From assembly GCA_964396385.1 (NCBI GenBank), contig CAYNFH010000024.1:1-43742 (forward strand): DNA of 43,742 nucleotides, in the 5' to 3' direction. The notes beneath the pieces are model-generated. The model saw only the letters and a program-made list of their open reading frames with translations. It was not told the DNA's origin and did not search any database. Below, in pieces: positions 38,801 to 43,742 of this stretch; the first letter of the stretch is position 1, and each line of letters opens with the position of its first letter. The DNA is from CAYNFH01 sp964396385. Lineage in GTDB: Bacteria > Armatimonadota > Chthonomonadetes > Chthonomonadales > CAJBBX01. A program made the position numbers and the translations under genes.

Positions 38801-39728
38801 CGGGAGGCGGCTCAGCCTCGAATTCCAGGCGCGCTCCCGTGCGAGGATGGTCGAAGGCCAGGTAGCGGGCATGGAGCGCCTGCCCGTGAAGCGCTTCGAT
38901 GGCTGCCGCCACTCGCTGCCGGTCCGTGGGCCGGACCTCCTCCGAGGAAACCTTGCGCAGCCCGCCGTAGGTCTCATCCCCCACAACCGGATGGCCAATA
39001 TACGCGCAATGGACCCGGATCTGGTGCGTCCGGCCGGTGCGCAGCCGGGCTTCCGCGCGGCAGAACGGCCCCAAACGCTCCTCCAGCGTAAGCTCCGTGA
39101 CCGCATGACGAGCGGTGCGGCGGGGGTCCGTAATGACCGCCATTTTCTTGCGGTCCACGGGATGGCGGCCAATGGGGGCATCTATCTCCATGCGCTCGGC
39201 CTTCGGGATGCCCCATAGCACCGCCTCGTACCGGCGCTCGGCGGTATGCGCCTGGATCTGCGCCTGAAGCGAGCGGTGCGCCGTGTCGGTCTTCGCTACT
39301 ACCAGAAGGCCAGAGGTGTTCTTATCCAGCCTGTGGACGATTCCCGGCCGCTCCTCGCCTCCAATGCCGCTGAGGTCGTCCGCGTGGGCGAGTACGGCAT
39401 GGACCAGGGTCCCGTGCGCCGCGCCGGGCGCGGGATGGACCACCATGCCCCGCGGTTTGTCGATCACCAGCAGGTCGCCGTCCTCGAACAGGACCCTGAG
39501 CGGTATCTCTTCCGGCGTAATGTCCGCGGCCGCGGGCGCGGGCTGCTCCGCCTCCAGTCGGTCTCCCGTCCGCAGGCGCAGGTTCGGCTTGGCCGCCGCG
39601 CCGTTCACGCGGGCCGACCCGGTCTCCAGCAGCCGCTGCGCCGCGGCCCGGGAGACGTCCATCGCCCGCGCGAGGTAGGTATCTACCCTGGCGCCCTCAT
39701 GCTCCGGCTCTACCACCCACCTTCCCAT
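38754..39728 (-). CDS. rluD: RluA-family 23S rRNA pseudouridine synthase (RluD-like)
   Basis: RluD makes pseudouridines in helix 69 of 23S rRNA. An S4 domain (RVDTYLARAMDVSRAAAQRL, about residues 14-65) precedes the synthase domain. Asp135 in HRLDKNTSGLLVVAKTD is the catalytic residue. DKPRGMVVHPAPG and RTGRTHQIRVHCAYIGHPVV are family blocks. The length (324) is normal. The ATG at 39728 has no strong ribosome-binding site visible. It overlaps the end of the CBM9-like gene. The RluD name is by best-known homology; RluA or RluC specificity cannot be excluded. Confidence 0.9.
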   Translation of the reverse strand: MGRWVVEPEHEGARVDTYLARAMDVSRAAAQRLLETGSARVNGAAAKPNLRLRTGDRLEAEQPAPAAADITPEEIPLRVLFEDGDLLVIDKPRGMVVHPAPGAAHGTLVHAVLAHADDLSGIGGEERPGIVHRLDKNTSGLLVVAKTDTAHRSLQAQIQAHTAERRYEAVLWGIPKAERMEIDAPIGRHPVDRKKMAVITDPRRTARHAVTELTLEERLGPFCRAEARLRTGRTHQIRVHCAYIGHPVVGDETYGGLRKVSSEEVRPTDRQRVAAAIEALHGQALHARYLAFDHPRTGARLEFEAEPPPVMRELVAVLREVYGR

Positions 39729-39748
39729 GCCCCATTGTAGCAGGGCCG

Positions 39749-39825
39749 GTTATTGGGTGTTAGTTGTTGGGTTCCGGAGTCGGTCCTAACACCCTATACC
39801 CAGTACCCAACACCTACCGGGTATC
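39749..39825. repeat. Element E: tandem-word repeat between the pseudouridine synthase and epimerase genes
   Basis: Left words TTGGGTGTTAG/TTGTTGGGTT lead to the core GGTTCCGGA (39770-39778) and GTCGGTCCTAACACCC; the right has ACCC/CAGTACCCAACAC words. The GTCGGTCCT junction is shared with element A (TCGGTCCTCC). It lies in the intergenic region between two divergent genes and probably touches one of their promoters. Confidence 0.75.
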
Positions 39826-39877
39826 GTATTAGGCTGATCACAGTCGTCAGGCGGTGTCTCGCTGTTGGGAGGGTGCT

Positions 39878-40936
39878 GTGAAGGACGAATCGGTACTGGT
39901 TACGGGCGGAGCAGGCTTCATCGGCTCGCACCTTACGCGGGCGTTGGTAGAGGCAGGAGCCCGAGTGCGGGTGCTGGACAACTTCTCCTCCGGGCGCCGG
40001 GAGAATCTGGCCGGTCTGGGGGCCCGTGTAGACGTCGTAGAGGGAGACATCAGAAATGCCGTAGCGTGCCGCAAGGCGTGTGGCGGAGCGAACTTTGTTT
40101 TCCACCTAGCGGCTTTCATCTCCGTGCCCGGCTCCCTAAAGGATCCCGTCACGGCGGACGCCATCAACATCACCGGCACCCTCAACCTGCTGCTGGCCGC
40201 TCGGGATTCCGGCGCCAGGCGGTTCGTCTTCTCCTCCTCCAGCGCAGTCTACGGAGACACGGAGGTGCTCCCTACACCGGAGGACGTCCTGCCCCGTCCT
40301 CTCTCACCCTACGGCGCGGAGAAGCTCTACGGGGAGCATCTCTGCCGGATTTTTACTCTGAACTACGGCCTCCAGGCAGTCGCGCTCCGCTATTTCAACG
40401 TGTATGGGCCGGGCCAGAACCCGGAGAGTGAGTATGCGGCGGTCATCCCCAAGTTCATCACCCGCTTGCTGGAAGGTAAGACACCTACCATATTCGGCGA
40501 TGGTACCCAGACGCGGGACTTCCTGTATGTGGGCGACGTGGTGCAAGCCAATCTTCTGGCGGCGCAGGTAGAGGGAGCCGCGGGCGGGGTGTATAACGTC
40601 GCCGGCGGGAGGGCCATATCCCTGAGCGAGCTTGCCCAGGAACTGGCGCGCGTGACGGGTACGGGAACTCTGCCGGAGCACGGACCGGAGAGACAGGGAG
40701 ACATCAAGCACTCCAGCGCGGACATCCGGCGCGCGATTAAAGCGCTGGGGTTTCGGCCGCAGTACGAACTGGCGCGGGGACTGGAACAGACGGTGGCCTA
40801 CTACCGGGAAGCGGCTGCGAGAGCGGCTAGCGAGGGCACGAGCCCGGAGCAGGCTCCGACTTACTCGCATGGACCACGACGGTCTGGTCCTGTGCGGCGC
40901 TCTCGTGCGCCGGGCGGCCGGGAAGGTAGACGGTAA
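39878..40936 (+). CDS. NAD-dependent sugar-nucleotide epimerase/dehydratase
   Basis: The SDR Rossmann fold starts with VLVTGGAGFIGSHLTRALVE; Ser and YGAEKLYGEHL supply the YxxxK pair (near residue 149). RYFNVYGPGQNP and DGTQTRDFLYVGDVVQA match the UDP-N-acetylglucosamine/UDP-glucose 4-epimerase group. It acts in the cytoplasm on an NDP-sugar for surface polysaccharide, consistent with the SLBB gene next to it. GTG at 39878 has GGGAGG 7-12 bp upstream. The last roughly 40 residues (ARAASEGTSPEQ onward) are a non-homologous tail. They overlap a 52-residue gene on the opposite strand, so part of the tail may be fortuitous coding. Confidence 0.88.
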   Translation: MKDESVLVTGGAGFIGSHLTRALVEAGARVRVLDNFSSGRRENLAGLGARVDVVEGDIRNAVACRKACGGANFVFHLAAFISVPGSLKDPVTADAINITGTLNLLLAARDSGARRFVFSSSSAVYGDTEVLPTPEDVLPRPLSPYGAEKLYGEHLCRIFTLNYGLQAVALRYFNVYGPGQNPESEYAAVIPKFITRLLEGKTPTIFGDGTQTRDFLYVGDVVQANLLAAQVEGAAGGVYNVAGGRAISLSELAQELARVTGTGTLPEHGPERQGDIKHSSADIRRAIKALGFRPQYELARGLEQTVAYYREAAARAASEGTSPEQAPTYSHGPRRSGPVRRSRAPGGREGRR

Positions 40937-40985
40937 CGGTGGCCCAGCAGAACAGCACCAGCGCAGCTTGTAAGATTAGCCTCAT
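40827..40985 (-). CDS. 52-residue small exported or membrane protein downstream of the SLBB gene
   Basis: The frame starts MRLILQAALVLFCWATVTVY, then PGRPAHESAAQDQTVVVH, ending SCPR. AGGAG lies 6 bp before the ATG, as strong as any in the window. One hydrophobic segment (about 4-20) could be a signal peptide or anchor. It begins 70 bp after the SLBB stop and runs in the same direction, so the two may share a transcript. It overlaps the tail of the epimerase gene antisense by 110 bp. Function is unknown; a small partner of polysaccharide export is one guess. Confidence 0.6.
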   Translation of the reverse strand: MRLILQAALVLFCWATVTVYLPGRPAHESAAQDQTVVVHASKSEPAPGSCPR

Positions 40986-41055
40986 AGTACGCTCCTGACC
41001 TCCAGATTATCGGTCGTGGGAGCGAAGGGCTAGATACGGGATTTGCGGTAGCAGG

Positions 41056-42264
41056 CTAGAGCAGGAGCTTAAGGAGGGTGAGACCTATCCCCAGGATGTC
41101 GCTCTTCCCCTTTTTCTTCGCCGAGACCTGCACTACGTCGCCGGGCTGCAGGATCACCTCCGGCTGTTGCCCCTTGTGGATCTTTTCGTAATTCACGGCC
41201 TCAGGATGTGCCTGCGCCGGGTCCTGGAGCATCCCGCGCAGGATGATGACATTGCCGGTATCCGCGTCCGGCTTGAATCCCCCCGCCTGCGAGATGGCCT
41301 GGCTCAGCGTTAATGTGCCCCGATCGTCCAGGGTCTTCTGGTCCGCAACCTCGCCCACCACGGCTATGCGCTGGCCGGAATCGCGGGTGGCCACGTAGAT
41401 GGTGTCATCCGGCGCCAGCCGGATATTATCCACCGGCACGCCTTGAAGCGCCCTCGCCGCGCTGATGGAGACGATAGAATCCCCGGCGTGACGGATGGTG
41501 ACGCGATCCGGGTTGGCGGTAGGCAGGAGCCCGCCGGACTGCTCCAGCGCCTCCTTTACGGTCATCCCCTGCCGGTAAGGCAGGACGCCGGGACTCTTCA
41601 CGTCCCCGAGCACCGCCACCTTACCCACGGGCGCGGTGGCTGCGACCGGCACGTCGTTCAGGTGCACGATGTCGCCGTTCTGGAGCACCGGATTGTTGGC
41701 GTCGTTGTGCGGTCCTGCCCCAGTGAGTAGCGCGCCGAAGTCCGCGTTCAGCCGAATCAGGCTGCCGCGATCCGCGCGGGCAATGTCCACGTGGTGCAGA
41801 TCCGCGGAGGGCAGATAGCCCGCCGCAGCCATGAGGTCGCTGAGCTTTGCGCCTTGGCCCAGCACGATGGTACCCATCCGGTAGAAGGAGCCTTCGACCG
41901 CCACCTGGACGCGGGGGATGCGCGCGATGCCCACGCGCACGTCCGGCGCGGTCACAAAGTACTTCTTGATGCGGGCCTGGACTACGTCGCGCGCCTGCTC
42001 GCACGTCAATCCCCTCAGGGGAATACGATCTACGGGCTGCTTTCCTGCGGAGAGAGAGAGGACCCCGTGCCCGTCCAGAAGGAACTCACCGGACAGGTCC
42101 GGCTCCTGTGTCCCCTGGACGAAGACCGCAAGCGAGACCAGGAAGCCGGGACCGAGCAGAGTGGTCGCCTTCGCGAGCGGGTCGAGACCGCCCGTGTCGG
42201 CGGGGCAGGAGCGGATGGCTCCCGCAAGCAGCACGGTGAGGATGAGTGGTAGTGTACGGCGCAT
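41056..42264 (-). CDS. Wza-type polysaccharide export protein with SLBB domains
   Basis: The protein starts MRRTLPLILTVLLAGAIRSC, a signal peptide (a Cys follows, but no clean lipobox). A Poly_export domain comes next (LSGEFLLDGHGVLSLSAGKQ, near residue 42). SLBB-type beta-grasp repeats follow: VAVEGSFYRMGTIVLGQGAK, VAVLGDVKSPGVLPYRQGMT and VVGEVADQKTLDDRGTLTLS. The C-terminal VILQPGDVVQVSAKKKGK is typical. Such proteins form the outer-membrane or periplasmic exit for polysaccharide. ATG 42264 is used, but no strong ribosome-binding site is present; ATG 42294 is an alternative. A 52-residue gene follows. The epimerase next door converges on it. Confidence 0.85.
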   Translation of the reverse strand: MRRTLPLILTVLLAGAIRSCPADTGGLDPLAKATTLLGPGFLVSLAVFVQGTQEPDLSGEFLLDGHGVLSLSAGKQPVDRIPLRGLTCEQARDVVQARIKKYFVTAPDVRVGIARIPRVQVAVEGSFYRMGTIVLGQGAKLSDLMAAAGYLPSADLHHVDIARADRGSLIRLNADFGALLTGAGPHNDANNPVLQNGDIVHLNDVPVAATAPVGKVAVLGDVKSPGVLPYRQGMTVKEALEQSGGLLPTANPDRVTIRHAGDSIVSISAARALQGVPVDNIRLAPDDTIYVATRDSGQRIAVVGEVADQKTLDDRGTLTLSQAISQAGGFKPDADTGNVIILRGMLQDPAQAHPEAVNYEKIHKGQQPEVILQPGDVVQVSAKKKGKSDILGIGLTLLKLLL

Positions 42265-42353
42265 CGGTCTGGGTGAAGGTGTTTGGACCCACATCTCAAG
42301 TGCGCAGTTTGGACGACCTGTGCACGCCGCGCAACAATTCACAGAAATACCGG

Positions 42354-42382
42354 TTGACAAAGCCGAGCCATCTTGGTATGAT
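42354..42382 (+). promoter_or_regulatory. Sigma-70-type promoter 1 upstream of the sigma factor gene
   Basis: TTGACA (42354-42359) and TATGAT (42377-42382) are 17 bp apart. It is the best -35/-10 match in this stretch. A long leader of over 400 nt to the sigma gene would follow. Confidence 0.6.
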
Positions 42383-42827
42383 TCGGCTTGTATCGCGCTC
42401 CGGCCGCGCGTGGCCTGTTAATTGGGTTTTCCAGTCCCACCTCCACGACGCTACCGCAGACGTGCGATCCGCCCGCACAATCCAATTCCTACTTGTTGAC
42501 TGAGCCGGATTGTGTGGTATTCTAAGTCCATCTGAGAGCCCTGATCGCTCGAAAGATGCGTCGCCGCGTTTCCGCTTCAAGGAGCCGCTCGTCTCCTGGG
42601 CCCAGTGGAGACCGCCGTCGTACCCCGTTTGTTTCGGTGCCAGGACGCGCCGTGGCTAATGGATCAATTGAAGAGTGTGCCAGAAGGCGGCTCTTCATCG
42701 ACACCCCGGCTATAACGGCGTACCTGGCCCAGCGTGCCTCATGCTGCGCCTCTAGCCTCTGTCGTCCGGGGTCTGACCGGCCTAGCGTTCCATAGGAACA
42801 GTAGTTCTGCCCACGCCGGCACTTCCC
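42383..42827. other. Long leader region of the sigma factor gene
   Basis: No supportable gene lies here. A 79-codon frame at 42556-42795 is Arg-rich with no ribosome-binding site. The stretch contains the second promoter-like pair and the sequence up to the sigma start. No clear riboswitch or terminator fold was recognised. Confidence 0.45.
42496..42523 (+). promoter_or_regulatory. Sigma-70-type promoter 2 upstream of the sigma factor gene
   Basis: TTGACT (42496-42501) and TATTCT (42518-42523) are 16 bp apart. Together with promoter 1 it suggests tandem promoters. Confidence 0.4.
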
Positions 42828-43493
42828 ATGAGAGGAATGGAACCGTTAATGTTCCCAAGCAGCCTGGTTACTCCCAGCTCCCTCAAACCGGCTCAACCGT
42901 CTGGCGCTGACCCCATTGAGCGCCGCCGCCACACCGGCGGACCGTTTGAAGACCCTGCGGAGCGCGACGCCCTCTACGGCGAGTTCCAGCCGCTCGTCCG
43001 ACGCCTGATCCGGCAATACGGCCACTGCCCGGAGATGCGGCAGGACCTGGCGGGCGAGATATACTGCCGCTTTTGCGCACTGCTGGAAGCCTATGACCCC
43101 TCGCGTGGGATCCCCGTGCGCCCGTACCTGGTGCGGCAGCTAACCGCCTCGGTCTACACTTTCGTCCGCGCCGGCTGGAGGAACAGTCGCCGAGAAATCT
43201 CCCTGGAGGGCAACGAAGGCATTACCGAGTTCGGTCCTAAAGAGGACCCGTCACGCGATTGGGATGACCAGCTCACGCAGGAGCAGATGCTCCACGCCCT
43301 TCCTCAAGCCATTGCCCGTCTGCCCAAGCGGCAGCGGCAGGTACTGATCTGGCGGTACTACGAAGACCGCAGCTTTGAAGACATTGCCGAGTTGCTGGAG
43401 GTCCAGGTGGCCACCGCGCGCAGTCTGCTGCGCCACGCGGTCCGTGGGCTCCGCATCAGCATGGCCTCTCATGCCGTAGATTCCTTATTCTGA
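42828..43493 (+). CDS. Sigma-70-family RNA polymerase sigma factor (ECF-like)
   Basis: Region 2-like sequence (GEIYCRFCALLEAYDPSRGI, then FVRAGWRNSRREISLEG) and region 4 are present. Region 4 reads LPQAIARLPKRQRQVLIWRY, then FEDIAELLEVQVATARSLLR and HAVRGLRIS, a helix-turn-helix for -35 recognition. At about 215-221 residues it is a small sigma of the alternative type, perhaps acting on stress or surface genes. No anti-sigma gene is visible in the window. The start is uncertain: ATG 42828, 42837 and 42849 are all in frame. A 12-bp hairpin (43529-43557) ends it. Confidence 0.85.
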   Translation: MRGMEPLMFPSSLVTPSSLKPAQPSGADPIERRRHTGGPFEDPAERDALYGEFQPLVRRLIRQYGHCPEMRQDLAGEIYCRFCALLEAYDPSRGIPVRPYLVRQLTASVYTFVRAGWRNSRREISLEGNEGITEFGPKEDPSRDWDDQLTQEQMLHALPQAIARLPKRQRQVLIWRYYEDRSFEDIAELLEVQVATARSLLRHAVRGLRISMASHAVDSLF

Positions 43494-43528
43494 CCCGTCA
43501 TTATTCCCGAATACAGTATCTAACAAGC

Positions 43529-43557
43529 ACGGGCGCCCGCCATCCGCGGGCGCCCGT
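43529..43557 (+). terminator. Hairpin after the sigma factor gene
   Basis: ACGGGCGCCCGC (43529-43540) and GCGGGCGCCCGT (43546-43557) pair perfectly around CATCC, followed by TGTGTT. A strong but U-poor terminator. Confidence 0.75.
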
Positions 43558-43742
43558 TGTGTTGCCAAGCGCATGAGCGGGCGGGCGATGTTGTTGCTAT
43601 CCCGTATTCCGTACTTAACCGCATCGGAAGGCAGTCGCCAATCCAGGCGAGGAATTGCACGTCGGGAGATAGGTGTGCACGGTGTGCATGAAGCCGGCAC
43701 TTGAGGGGTAGATTGCAGGCGTGTTTTGGGAGTGGACGTGAG

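Noticed and set aside
42556..42795. A 79-codon Arg-rich frame upstream of the sigma factor
   Set aside because: No ribosome-binding site and an unlikely composition; taken as leader.

Overview
The window is high-GC bacterial DNA, most likely from an Armatimonadota (Capsulimonas/Chthonomonas-like) chromosome. The best taxonomic clue is the prepilin at 6450-7322: its GFTLIELLVVIAIIAILAAI leader is followed by FPVFAQAREKARQ and ends in an H-X9-DG motif, a combination abundant in that phylum. I see no rRNA, tRNA, CRISPR array, phage gene or transposase.

Layout. (1) 1-20 kb is a plant cell wall (arabinan, arabinoxylan or hydroxyproline-rich glycoprotein) region. It holds the end of a DUF5695-like protein, a GH39, a GH51 lipoprotein, a prepilin, a TPR protein with a small membrane partner, an AraC regulator divergent from a GH127 beta-L-arabinofuranosidase, a DapA-family lyase, a translationally coupled trio (S9 prolyl-oligopeptidase-like peptidase, DUF885, COG3618-type amidohydrolase) and an MFS transporter. 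(2) 20-25 kb holds purC and poorly characterised secreted, membrane and PilZ-like proteins, then a broken 4Fe-4S gene. (3) 25-27.6 kb looks like a nitrosative-stress locus. An Rrf2 regulator is divergent from an apparent operon of a shrunken RIC (ScdA/YtfE) protein, a YwiC-like membrane protein and a hemerythrin; a good promoter (TTGACA-18-TATACT) is followed at once by a perfect 11-bp inverted-repeat operator. (4) 28-34.6 kb is a metal-resistance region: Cys-rich secreted protein, Met/His-rich outer-membrane-type barrel fused to a YtkA-like domain, BNR-type protein, exported hemerythrin, frameshifted chromate transporter and CDF efflux pump. (5) 34.6-43.7 kb has two overlapping TPR genes (one with a zinc ribbon), a CBM9-like protein, an RluD-type pseudouridine synthase, a sugar-nucleotide epimerase, a Wza-type SLBB export protein followed by an unlisted 52-residue gene, and a sigma-70-family factor behind two promoter-like sites.

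The most unusual signal is not a gene. At least nine short elements share one architecture: tandem 7-8-bp words, usually a core close to GGATTCCGG, then the words again in inverted or related form. The word differs from element to element (GGACGGA, GGGGAGAA, GTGACAAG, CCCTCAA, GCCCAAC, GAACACCT and others). Three copies sit in frame inside proteins (GH39 once, DUF885 twice), one supplies the apparent start codon of the CBM9-like gene, and several touch stop codons. They lie among other dispersed repeats (a REP-like GTCATCCCGAG palindrome, a 109-bp element with 11-bp terminal inverted repeats, an AGTCCGC/GCGGACT hairpin and others). Together they suggest a chromosome heavily remodelled by small non-coding repeats. 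Family names come from reading the translations; no database search was run.
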